Positions 1 to 5,283 of a DNA stretch of 5,283 nt are shown here, piece by piece. Made by a program: the position numbers and the translations under genes. Numbering within the stretch: the stretch's first letter is position 1; the number at the start of each line of letters is the position of its first letter. A model generated the notes under the pieces. It was not told the origin of the DNA. It searched no databases and worked only from the letters and a program-made list of their open reading frames with translations. Source of the DNA: Bacillota bacterium (GTDB taxonomy: Bacteria > Bacillota > Bacilli > Alicyclobacillales > SLC66); the NCBI GenBank assembly GCA_021821185.1, contig JAKACU010000131.1, positions 1 through 5,283 of the forward strand, in the 5' to 3' direction.

Positions 1-732
1 TTCCGGGGATCGTACAACGATGGAAATGTCCAAAACTATGCGATTGATGCGCAAACGTTTGGCTCTCAACTCATGCAGATGTTGGAGGAATATCCCAAAC
101 CAGCTATGTATGCTGAGATGAATTTGCTGGACTCCCATGATACGGAGCGCATTTTGACCATTTTGGAAGGAGCCCCCAATGCTACATCGATCACGCCAAA
201 CCAACAGGCATTCTGGAAACCCACGGCTGCACAGCAAGCAAGCGGGATCAAGAAGTTTGAACTTGTAACCGACTTTCAATATGGCTTTGTCGGCGTACCG
301 ATGATTTACTACGGAGATGAAGCCGGGATGTATGGGTACAAAGATCCCCTTGATCGAGGCACGTATCCTTGGGGACACGTAAACCAATCGCTGATCAATT
401 ATTTTGTCAAGCTTGGTCAAATTCGTAACACCCATCCCGTCTTGCAGTCCGGTGGTTTTCAACCGTTGTACGCAAAAGGCGATACTTACGTTTTTGCTCG
501 CATGGATCGCAACGGTCATGACGCACTTGGTATGAAGGCAACGAACGCAACCGCTGTGGTGGCCGTCAACAACGGTTCGGCTAAAACCGTCGTGGTGCCT
601 GTGTCATCGCTGTTAAAAAACGGCACCACGCTGTACGACGCCTTAAATAACAACAAAACGTACACCGTTGAAAACGGCGCAATTACTTTATCGCTTGGCG
701 CGGAACAAGGAGCTATGTTGTTTACGTCATAA
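1..732 (+). CDS. GH13 alpha-amylase-family glycosidase, C-terminal part (5' truncated by window edge)
   Basis: The frame is open from base 1 to TAA at 730-732 and gives 243 residues of the end of an alpha-glucan-hydrolysing enzyme. Visible residues 41-50 (NLLDSHDTER, nt 121-150) are GH13 conserved region IV. His46 and Asp47 (nt 136-141) are the substrate-binding His and the transition-state-stabilising Asp. A second block, GVPMIYYGDEAG near residues 98-109, is the typical end of the (beta/alpha)8 barrel. From about residue 140 the chain becomes an Asn/Thr/Val-rich beta-sandwich (domain C) ending in GAMLFTS. The catalytic nucleophile and the acid/base Glu lie upstream, outside the window. The style resembles neopullulanase, cyclomaltodextrinase or the barrel of amylopullulanase, but the specificity cannot be decided here. 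Secretion is plausible from the composition, but no N-terminus is visible. The ATG at nt 73 is internal, because homology extends upstream of it. Confidence 0.9.
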   Translation, partial: FRGSYNDGNVQNYAIDAQTFGSQLMQMLEEYPKPAMYAEMNLLDSHDTERILTILEGAPNATSITPNQQAFWKPTAAQQASGIKKFELVTDFQYGFVGVPMIYYGDEAGMYGYKDPLDRGTYPWGHVNQSLINYFVKLGQIRNTHPVLQSGGFQPLYAKGDTYVFARMDRNGHDALGMKATNATAVVAVNNGSAKTVVVPVSSLLKNGTTLYDALNNNKTYTVENGAITLSLGAEQGAMLFTS

Positions 733-1873
733 GCGTTTTCGTGCGTTTTGGCAAAGGTCCAAGATATTGATAAAAATGGCATTCGATGCGGCCATTATAC
801 AATTTGCGGTTTTTGTCGGCAGGTTTGGCGAAAAGCCGTTCAAAACTCGGATGGGCAGTGATCACGAAGAACGACCAAGTAGGGAGTCTGCGTGCCATCT
901 GCCCCATTTCTTTGTACAACTGGCGAACGACGGGATCATCGCCCAGGCGTTCGCCATACGGAGGATTGGTGATCATACAGCCATACTCTACCTGCGGATC
1001 AAATGACGCAACGGGCCTTACTGAAAAGGTGATGCTGTCTTCAACCTGAGCTTTGCTTGCGTGGGCTCGTGCCATGGTGACAGCAGAAGGGTCGATATCT
1101 GACGCGAAGATGGGTTGGGATCCAGCGGGCCGCATAATATCGCGAGCTTCTTCCCGGGCCAGGCTGAAGCTTTGCGAAGGCAGAAAAGCAAACGCTTCCG
1201 CACTAAAGGCGCGCCGCCATCCGGGGGCGATGTTGCGGGCTATCATGGCTGCCTCGATGGCAATCGTTCCAGTTCCGCACAATGGGTCGGCAAAGGGTCT
1301 ATGTGACTCCCAGCGACTCAACAGCACCAAAGCAGCGGCAAGCGTTTCTTTAATCGGCGCGGGACCTGTTTGTGTACGATAACCTCTTTTATGTAAACCG
1401 GCTCCACTGGTATCAAGGGTGATCGTGGCAACGTCTTTTAACAGGGAAACCTCGATACCATAAAGTGCACCGGACTCTTCCAGCCATGTATCGTTATACC
1501 TTTTTTGCATACTCGATACGATGGCTTTTTTCACGATCGCTTGACATGCCGGTACACTGGATAACTGTGATTTTACAGACCGGCCTTCAACGGGAAAACG
1601 CGCATCTCGCGGCAACAACTCAGGCCAAGGCAACGCCTTGGTTTGTTCGAATAATTCTTCAAATGTGCGCGCAGGAAATTCGCCAACGACGAGAAGCACG
1701 CGATCTGCTGTGCGCAACCATAGATTGCAGCGGGCAATACCTGCGGCATCGGTTTCATAGAAAACCCTGCCGTTTTCTACTGTGCACGCATAACCGAGTT
1801 GCTTTACTTCACGTGCTACAACTGCTTCAAGACCAAGCGGAGCTGTAGCCATTAATCGATAAGTAGATCCCAT
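722..1873 (-). CDS. ypsC: THUMP-domain class I SAM-dependent RNA methyltransferase (YpsC/RlmL family)
   Basis: A complete 383-residue protein, close to the roughly 385 residues of Bacillus subtilis YpsC, which I recognise throughout. Residues about 1-165 form the N-terminal ferredoxin-like/THUMP RNA-binding region, ending in the conserved block GAGLHKRGYR (157-166). The Rossmann methyltransferase domain follows. Motif I is DPLCGTGTIAIEAA (196-209), the acidic SAM-binding loop is SDID (258-261), and the catalytic NPPYGERL is at 303-310, the motif of N2-guanine or N6-adenine methylation. The family (COG0116) includes E. coli RlmL, which makes m2G in 23S rRNA; the exact target here is inferred. 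The ATG at 1873 is preferred over the internal Met8 because MGSTYRLMATAPLG aligns with the YpsC N-terminus and an AGAGGA site lies upstream, though with long spacing. The gene is divergent from the dehydratase cluster, and its stop overlaps the end of the GH13 gene. Confidence 0.93.
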   Translation of the reverse strand: MGSTYRLMATAPLGLEAVVAREVKQLGYACTVENGRVFYETDAAGIARCNLWLRTADRVLLVVGEFPARTFEELFEQTKALPWPELLPRDARFPVEGRSVKSQLSSVPACQAIVKKAIVSSMQKRYNDTWLEESGALYGIEVSLLKDVATITLDTSGAGLHKRGYRTQTGPAPIKETLAAALVLLSRWESHRPFADPLCGTGTIAIEAAMIARNIAPGWRRAFSAEAFAFLPSQSFSLAREEARDIMRPAGSQPIFASDIDPSAVTMARAHASKAQVEDSITFSVRPVASFDPQVEYGCMITNPPYGERLGDDPVVRQLYKEMGQMARRLPTWSFFVITAHPSFERLFAKPADKNRKLYNGRIECHFYQYLGPLPKRTKTLMT

Positions 1874-1904
1874 TTTATTGCCAGTTCCTCTCTATAAACG
1901 CTTT

Positions 1905-1951
1905 GCCTCATTGTAGCACACTGGGTGTTAGGAAATATTCTGCAATGAGGC
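1905..1951. repeat. Imperfect 12-bp inverted repeat in the divergent promoter region, possible operator
   Basis: The left arm GCCTCATTGTAG (1905-1916) and right arm CTGCAATGAGGC (1940-1951) are reverse complements at 11 of 12 positions, with 9 outer bases perfect, separated by 23 bp. Inside the spacer is a smaller dyad, ACAC-TGG-GTGT (1918-1928). The left arm covers the -10 box of the minus-strand promoter, and the right arm ends about 20 bp before the plus-strand -10 box. Both predicted transcripts start outside the dyad, so it would act as DNA rather than as an RNA hairpin. A regulator binding site is inference; I do not recognise the motif. Confidence 0.45.
1910..1920 (-). promoter_or_regulatory. 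Predicted extended -10 promoter of the ypsC-type methyltransferase gene
   Basis: On the minus strand the bases read TGTGC-TACAAT. This is a near-consensus -10 hexamer (1915-1910) with a TRTGn extension of the kind common in Bacillus. The start of transcription would be near 1903, giving a leader of about 30 nt with the Shine-Dalgarno inside it. No convincing -35 box lies 17-18 bp upstream, which extended -10 promoters tolerate. The hexamer falls inside the left arm of an inverted repeat. This is prediction from sequence only. Confidence 0.6.
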
Positions 1952-1971
1952 CACAGATGTGTTTTGACGCA

Positions 1972-1980
1972 TGCTATCAT
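1972..1980 (+). promoter_or_regulatory. Predicted extended -10 promoter of the dehydratase cluster
   Basis: TGC-TATCAT matches the extended -10 consensus TGn-TATAAT with one hexamer mismatch. The expected start is near 1987, giving a leader of about 36 nt before the GTG at 2023. No good -35 box is found at the right distance. The placement is consistent with the GTG start, since further-upstream in-frame starts would lie ahead of the transcription start. Confidence 0.5.
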
Positions 1981-2008
1981 GGAAGACAGGCATTGACATG
2001 GACCAGGG

Positions 2009-2017
2009 AAGGAAGAG
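2009..2017 (+). promoter_or_regulatory. Ribosome binding site that fixes the GTG start of the first dehydratase gene
   Basis: AAGGAAGAG lies 5-9 bases ahead of GTG at 2023-2025 and is the only strong Shine-Dalgarno in front of an in-frame start. The longer reading frame from TTG at 1903 has no comparable site and would overlap both predicted promoters. Confidence 0.7.
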
Positions 2018-2022
2018 TTGCT

Positions 2023-2460
2023 GTGGAAGATGAATACCTTGGGCAGTGGTCCACCCCTGTCCATAATGTGATTGAACAAGGAGCCGTTCGCAAATTTGCA
2101 CAAGCGATCGGTGATCATAATCCAAACTACTGGGATGAAGATGCGGCTAAAGAGTGTCGCTATGGTCGATTGCTGGCGCCGCCTACATTTGCCGTGTCCT
2201 TGGATTTTGGCGAATTGCCAAGCGGCCAGTTTGATTTTACGGGGATGATTCATGGTGAGCAAACGTTTAGCTATAACAGACCTCTGTTTGTCGGAGAAAC
2301 CGTGGCATGTTCAGTGCGTTTGGCTGATCGTACGGTCCGCAAATCAGGTGCAGCTAGCATGACGTTTTATGTTTTGGAACAGCAAGCTGTGGCGTCTGAC
2401 GGTACGGTTGTCTTTACTGCCCGCATGACTGTGATTAAGCGTGAAGGGGTGACACCATGA
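2023..2460 (+). CDS. FAS1-like / MaoC-like dehydratase subunit, HadA-like (probably non-catalytic)
   Basis: With the GTG start at 2023 this is a 145-residue single hot-dog-fold protein of the FAS1-like dehydratase domain family (PF13452 type). Recognisable blocks are VRKFAQAIGDHNPNYWD (22-38), APPTF near residue 54, and HGEQTFSYNRPLFVGE at about 75-90. In catalytic MaoC/hydratase-2 proteins the pattern is Asp-x4-His. Here Asp31 is followed by Tyr36 where the His would be, which suggests a structural or substrate-binding partner like HadA or HadC. The downstream gene overlaps it by ATGA and does carry the Asp/His pair, so a heterodimeric (3R)-hydroxyacyl-thioester dehydratase/hydratase is inferred. 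The substrate and direction are unknown. The frame stays open upstream to a TTG at 1903, but the encoded extension has no family resemblance. It could instead serve a catabolic enoyl-CoA hydration pathway. Confidence 0.83.
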   Translation: MEDEYLGQWSTPVHNVIEQGAVRKFAQAIGDHNPNYWDEDAAKECRYGRLLAPPTFAVSLDFGELPSGQFDFTGMIHGEQTFSYNRPLFVGETVACSVRLADRTVRKSGAASMTFYVLEQQAVASDGTVVFTARMTVIKREGVTP

Positions 2461-2879
2461 ACGTTTTGTCGCTGCAAAAAGGTGATAAACTGCCAGGCTT
2501 GACGAAAGGTCCTATTACGCAACTCGATCTTGTGCGCTATGCTGGGGCATCGGGTGATTTTAATCCTATTCATCTCGTGGAGTCGGCAGCCCATGAAGCG
2601 GGGTTGGATGGTACTATCGCTCACGGTATGCTGACGATGGCTTACATAGGGCAGATGATTACCGAGTTTGTCGGAAATGATGGGCAACTGGTGGAATTCA
2701 GTGTGCGCTTTAGGGCTATGGTCAAGCCAGGCGATACCGTTTTTTGTTCCGGCGAAATTACACGGGTCGAGCCGCAGGATTATGGTGAAACACGTGTTAC
2801 TGTAGCGGTTTATGCGCAGACGGATAAAGCACAAACCGCCGTGAAAGGCTCAGCCATCCTCCTTTTTTATCCTAAATAA
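2457..2879 (+). CDS. MaoC-family (R)-specific hydratase/dehydratase, HadB-like catalytic subunit
   Basis: A 140-residue single hot-dog protein. The hydratase-2 motif is at residues 33-39 (GDFNPIH), with catalytic Asp34 and His39. It is followed by GTIAHGMLTMAYIGQMI (52-68) and VRFRAMVKPGDTV (83-95), both typical of MaoC/HadB proteins. The family adds or removes water at the 3-hydroxy/trans-2-enoyl position of acyl-CoA or acyl-ACP in the cytoplasm. The ATG at 2457 overlaps the TGA of the previous gene (ATGA), and the Shine-Dalgarno AAGGGG (2444-2449) lies inside that gene, so translation is probably coupled, as expected for subunits of one complex. A PhaJ-like homodimer is possible but less likely given the partner gene. 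The next gene starts 45 bp downstream, with no terminator between. Confidence 0.88.
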   Translation: MNVLSLQKGDKLPGLTKGPITQLDLVRYAGASGDFNPIHLVESAAHEAGLDGTIAHGMLTMAYIGQMITEFVGNDGQLVEFSVRFRAMVKPGDTVFCSGEITRVEPQDYGETRVTVAVYAQTDKAQTAVKGSAILLFYPK

Positions 2880-2886
2880 CATAACA

Positions 2887-2895
2887 TGCTATACT
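2887..2895 (+). promoter_or_regulatory. Predicted internal extended -10 promoter ahead of pncA
   Basis: TGC-TATACT in the only sizeable gap of the rightward cluster (2880-2924) fits an extended -10 element. Transcription would begin near 2902, about 23 nt before the ATG at 2925. The bases 17-18 bp upstream are T-rich (TTTATC) but are not a clear -35 box. It would let pncA-pgi-cysK be expressed independently of the dehydratase pair. Confidence 0.4.
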
Positions 2896-2912
2896 ACGGT
2901 AAAAGACAGGTT

Positions 2913-2918
2913 GGGGGG
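2913..2918 (+). promoter_or_regulatory. Unusual G6 ribosome binding site of pncA, deciding the ATG at 2925
   Basis: A run of six G ends six bases before ATG 2925-2927 and can pair with the CCUCC of 16S rRNA using G-U wobble. The in-frame ATG at 2886 lies inside the predicted -10 region, has no ribosome site, and would add 13 residues not expected in the family. Confidence 0.6.
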
Positions 2919-2924
2919 TCTCCT

Positions 2925-3467
2925 ATGACAAACAGGGCGTGGCTGGTCGTCGATATGACGTACGATTTTGTCGCAAACGACGGTGCTTTAACGTGCGGAG
3001 CAAGGGGTCAAGCCATCGTTGATCCCCTTTTGACCAGTCTCAACGAAGCGCGCTCTCAGGGTGATTTGATTGTTTTTGCGTGTGACGCTCACGAACCTGA
3101 CGACGCTGAGTTTAGGTTGTGGCCGCAACATTGCGTTAAAGGGACTCGGGGTGCATCGCTGTTTGGGCCATTGGCTGATTTTTACGATAGGTACCGAAGT
3201 GATTCCGTCGTGTTTTTACCCAAAACACGCTATGACGCGTTTTATGAGACACGGCTTGAAGAATGGCTAAAAGCGAATGCCATTGCCGAAGTTGTCATTG
3301 CTGGTGTGTGCACGTCCATTTGTTGTTATGCAACGGCAAGCGGGGCCTATTACCGAGGGTATGACGTCTTTATCGATCCGAACCTTATGGCGGATTTGAC
3401 GGAGGACAACCATACCTTTGCCATTGACCATATGAAAAATGTCTTAAAAGCACAGTTGAAAGGATGA
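2925..3467 (+). CDS. pncA: Nicotinamidase / isochorismatase-family cysteine hydrolase
   Basis: A 180-residue cytoplasmic enzyme that converts nicotinamide to nicotinate and ammonia for NAD salvage. The fold begins with [11 protein letters not shown], containing catalytic Asp10. The other triad members are Lys100 (in LPKTRYDAF) and Cys133 (in GVCTSICC). The metal site is readable as Asp54 and His56 (CDAHEPDD), Glu62 and His69 (WPQHCVKGT); this is the Asp-His-Glu-His set of the Bacillus/Streptococcus type rather than the mycobacterial one. Overall it resembles Bacillus subtilis PncA (YueJ), including the SDGxLTCG-like stretch at 19-25. The start at 2925 gives the usual family length. Oddities are a second Cys directly after the nucleophile and Ser131 where Asp is common. 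The gene is followed 7 bp later by pgi, whose ribosome site lies inside its last codons. Another isochorismatase-family amidase cannot be excluded. Confidence 0.9.
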   Translation: MTNRAWLVVDMTYDFVANDGALTCGARGQAIVDPLLTSLNEARSQGDLIVFACDAHEPDDAEFRLWPQHCVKGTRGASLFGPLADFYDRYRSDSVVFLPKTRYDAFYETRLEEWLKANAIAEVVIAGVCTSICCYATASGAYYRGYDVFIDPNLMADLTEDNHTFAIDHMKNVLKAQLKG

Positions 3468-3474
3468 TCTTGCC

Positions 3475-4821
3475 ATGATTCGCATCTTACATAAAGCAGA
3501 ACCGTTTGTTACAGAGAGAGAAATCCAACTTCAGCAATCGTTTATCGAGACGGCCCATCGCTGGATACATGAACAGTCAGGTGCAGGAAATGACTTTTTA
3601 GGCTGGGTCAACTTGCCGACTGATTATGACAAGGCAGAATTTGCGCGGATTAAAGAAGCGGGCAAACGCATTGCGTCCACATCGGATCTCCTTGTTGTGG
3701 TCGGCATTGGCGGTTCGTATCTAGGCGCACGCGCAGCATTGCATCTGCTGCAAAACTCTTTTGCCGACTTGCTGCCAAAAGAGCAAAAGCCTGTGCAGGT
3801 GGTGTTTGCCGGGCAGCAAATGAGTGCCACTTACATGCAGGACCTGCTTGCGATTCTTGATTCACATGAGGTTTCCGTCAATGTCATTTCCAAATCAGGC
3901 ACAACAACTGAACCAGCATTAGCCTTTCGCTTTTTGCAAGACTATTTGGTGAATCGCTATGGCAATGAAGAAGCCGCAAAGCGGATTTACGCCACGACGG
4001 ATAAAGCGAGAGGCGCGCTCAGATCGTTGGCGGATGAGTCATCCTATGAAACGTTCGTGATTCCCGATGATGTCGGCGGCCGTTTTTCCGTTCTTACACC
4101 AGTTGGGTTATTGCCTCTGGCAGCCGCTGGAGTTGACATTGATGCCTTGATGGAAGGGGCAAGACTCGCACAAAAGGACCTCGCAGATCCAGATGTCCTG
4201 GCAAACCCCGCTTACACGTATGCGGCACTGCGAACCATTTTGCGAGAAAAAGGTAAATTCATTGAAATGCTGGTCAGCTATGAGCCTGGACTTCATTACG
4301 TCGGTGAGTGGTGGAAGCAGCTGTTTGGAGAAAGCGAAGGGAAGGATCATAAAGGCCTTTTCCCTGCCTCTGCCGATTTTTCGACCGATCTTCACTCGCT
4401 CGGACAGTACGTGCAAGATGGGGCGAGAATTTTGTTTGAGACGGTGTTAAAGATAAAAACGCCTCGTAAAAACCAACGCATCGAAGCAATGGCGGGTAAT
4501 CCAGACGGACTGAATTATCTTGCCGGACGCATGCTGCAAGAAGTGAACGATACAGCACTGGAGGCAACCCGCATCGCCCACACGGAAGGCGGAGTGCCCA
4601 ACATCGTCCTGGAACTCGAGGATATGGGTGAAAAGACGCTGGGCTATTTGTTTTATTTCTTTGAAAAAGCCGTTGCTGTGAGCGGTTATTTGCTTGGCGT
4701 TAATCCCTTTGATCAACCAGGTGTCGAGGCTTATAAGGTCAATATGTTTGCACTTTTAGGAAAACCAGGCTATGAGAAAGAACGGGCCGCCATAGAGGCT
4801 AGGCAAAGCAAGTCCCGGTAA
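3475..4821 (+). CDS. pgi: Glucose-6-phosphate isomerase
   Basis: A complete 448-residue enzyme, the short form typical of Bacilli, interconverting glucose 6-phosphate and fructose 6-phosphate in glycolysis and gluconeogenesis. The first SIS domain has [15 protein letters not shown] (75-89) and the phosphate-binding [10 protein letters not shown] (139-148). Family signature 1 is [18 protein letters not shown] (199-216) and signature 2 is [18 protein letters not shown] (404-421). The catalytic set is visible: Glu286 in GESEGKD, His307 in DLHSLGQ, and Lys421 at the end of signature 2, with Arg203 in signature 1. The Shine-Dalgarno AAAGGA (3459-3464) sits over the end of pncA, 10 bases before the ATG, which suggests translational coupling. 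No residue is missing and no frameshift is seen. cysK follows after 14 bp. Confidence 0.97.
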   Translation: MIRILHKAEPFVTEREIQLQQSFIETAHRWIHEQSGAGNDFLGWVNLPTDYDKAEFARIKEAGKRIASTSDLLVVVGIGGSYLGARAALHLLQNSFADLLPKEQKPVQVVFAGQQMSATYMQDLLAILDSHEVSVNVISKSGTTTEPALAFRFLQDYLVNRYGNEEAAKRIYATTDKARGALRSLADESSYETFVIPDDVGGRFSVLTPVGLLPLAAAGVDIDALMEGARLAQKDLADPDVLANPAYTYAALRTILREKGKFIEMLVSYEPGLHYVGEWWKQLFGESEGKDHKGLFPASADFSTDLHSLGQYVQDGARILFETVLKIKTPRKNQRIEAMAGNPDGLNYLAGRMLQEVNDTALEATRIAHTEGGVPNIVLELEDMGEKTLGYLFYFFEKAVAVSGYLLGVNPFDQPGVEAYKVNMFALLGKPGYEKERAAIEARQSKSR

Positions 4822-4822
4822 T

Positions 4823-4829
4823 GGGAGGT
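4823..4829 (+). promoter_or_regulatory. Ribosome binding site of cysK
   Basis: GGGAGGT begins two bases after the pgi stop codon and ends six bases before ATG 4836-4838. It fixes the cysK start and leaves no room for a terminator, T-box or S-box leader between pgi and cysK. Confidence 0.85.
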
Positions 4830-4835
4830 TAATCC

Positions 4836-5283
4836 ATGCGTGTTGTTGATTCTGTAACAGAGCTGATTGGCAAGACTCCGCTGTTTCGCCCGCATCGGAT
4901 CGTGGATGACGGTTGTGCTGATCTCTTGTTAAAGTTGGAACGGTTTAATCCCGGTGGAAGTGTGAAAGATCGGCCTGCTTTTAACATGATCGAACGTGCC
5001 AGGGAACGCGGCTTGTTGCATGAAGGAATGACAATCATAGAGCCCACAAGCGGCAATACAGGCATCGGGATTGCCATGGTGTGTGCAGCGATGGGCTATC
5101 ATGCCATTTTAGTGATGCCAGATACCATGACACGCGAGCGTATCGCCATTTTGCAAGCTTACGGGGCACAGGTGGTTTTAACGCCGGGTGCCCTGCGCAT
5201 GCAGGGCGCTGTGGATAAAGCGCAGGAATTACTGGCGCAGTTGGGGAATGAGGCGATTATTCTGGGCCAATTTGATAACCTAG
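4836..5283 (+). CDS. cysK: Cysteine synthase (O-acetylserine sulfhydrylase), N-terminal part, runs off right edge
   Basis: The frame is open from ATG 4836 to the window end and gives 149 residues, about half of the usual 300-310. The protein is a PLP-dependent fold-type II enzyme that makes cysteine from O-acetylserine and sulfide. Residues 8-15 are the typical TELIGKTP start. Lys44 in NPGGSVKDRPA is the PLP Schiff-base lysine. EPTSGNTGIG (69-78) is the substrate/phosphate-binding loop, and LVMPDTMTRERIAIL and YGAQVVLTPG are standard CysK blocks. The last residues, GQFDNL, match the QF(E/D)N segment. The EPTSGNTG form favours CysK over the OAS-dependent cystathionine beta-synthase MccA (EPTAGNTG), while NPGGSVKDRP leaves CysM-like or CBS-like relatives possible. 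It lies 14 bp after pgi, probably in the same transcript. Confidence 0.9.
   Translation, partial: MRVVDSVTELIGKTPLFRPHRIVDDGCADLLLKLERFNPGGSVKDRPAFNMIERARERGLLHEGMTIIEPTSGNTGIGIAMVCAAMGYHAILVMPDTMTRERIAILQAYGAQVVLTPGALRMQGAVDKAQELLAQLGNEAIILGQFDNL

Noticed and set aside
665..677. CCGTT-GAA-AACGG hairpin near the end of the GH13 gene as a terminator
   Set aside because: Stem of only 5 bp, inside the coding sequence more than 50 bp before the stop, and not followed by a T-run.
668..1006. 112-residue plus-strand open frame across the convergent junction
   Set aside because: Overlaps the end of the GH13 gene in another frame and then runs antisense to the methyltransferase; no Shine-Dalgarno and no motif.
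1465..1848. 127-residue plus-strand open frame inside the methyltransferase gene
   Set aside because: Antisense to a strongly conserved gene, no ribosome site, composition rich in Arg/His/Cys/Leu typical of a shadow frame, and no recognisable domain.
1993..1998. Perfect TTGACA as a -35 box
   Set aside because: The hexamer 17 bp downstream is AGTTGC, not a -10 box, and a start there would fall within or after the GTG start codon.
2367..2834. 155-residue minus-strand open frame opposite the second dehydratase gene
   Set aside because: Lies wholly antisense to the two overlapping dehydratase genes, shows no family features, and is best explained as a shadow of the real frames.
4822..4835. Possible riboswitch or T-box leader before cysK
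   Set aside because: Only 14 bp separate the pgi stop and the cysK start, filled by the ribosome site.

Overview
The window looks like ordinary chromosome from a Gram-positive Firmicute, most likely a member of the Bacillales (an Alicyclobacillaceae-type genome would fit, but that is inference). The clues are a YpsC-type THUMP methyltransferase, a Bacillus-type nicotinamidase, a short (448-residue) Bacillus-type glucose-6-phosphate isomerase, strong purine-rich Shine-Dalgarno sites, and TG-extended -10 promoters. Base composition looks near 50% GC and is fairly even. I see no insertion sequence, phage gene, CRISPR array, tRNA or rRNA.

Layout. Positions 1-732 (+) hold the C-terminal end of a GH13 alpha-amylase-family enzyme whose N-terminus lies to the left of the window. 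It converges on, and overlaps by 11 bp, a full-length minus-strand gene at 722-1873 for a THUMP-domain 23S rRNA-type methyltransferase (YpsC/RlmL family). A 149-bp divergent intergenic region (1874-2022) follows. It carries a promoter in each direction and an imperfect 12-bp inverted repeat whose left arm covers the -10 box of the methyltransferase gene. From 2023 to the right edge there is a tightly packed plus-strand cluster. It begins with two small hot-dog-fold dehydratase genes, overlapping by ATGA, that resemble the HadA/HadB (non-catalytic/catalytic) division of labour. Then come nicotinamidase (pncA), glucose-6-phosphate isomerase (pgi), and the first 149 residues of a cysteine synthase (cysK) that runs off the right edge.

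How they fit together. The five rightward genes are separated by -4, 45, 7 and 14 bp and have no visible terminator between them, so they can be one transcript. A second extended -10 promoter in front of pncA could drive pncA-pgi-cysK separately. The functions are housekeeping but mixed: acyl hydration/dehydration, NAD salvage, glycolysis and cysteine synthesis. They share no obvious pathway. I found no evidence of a novel system. The most interesting items are the dyad between the divergent promoters and the HadAB-like pair, in a lineage that normally uses FabZ for this step.
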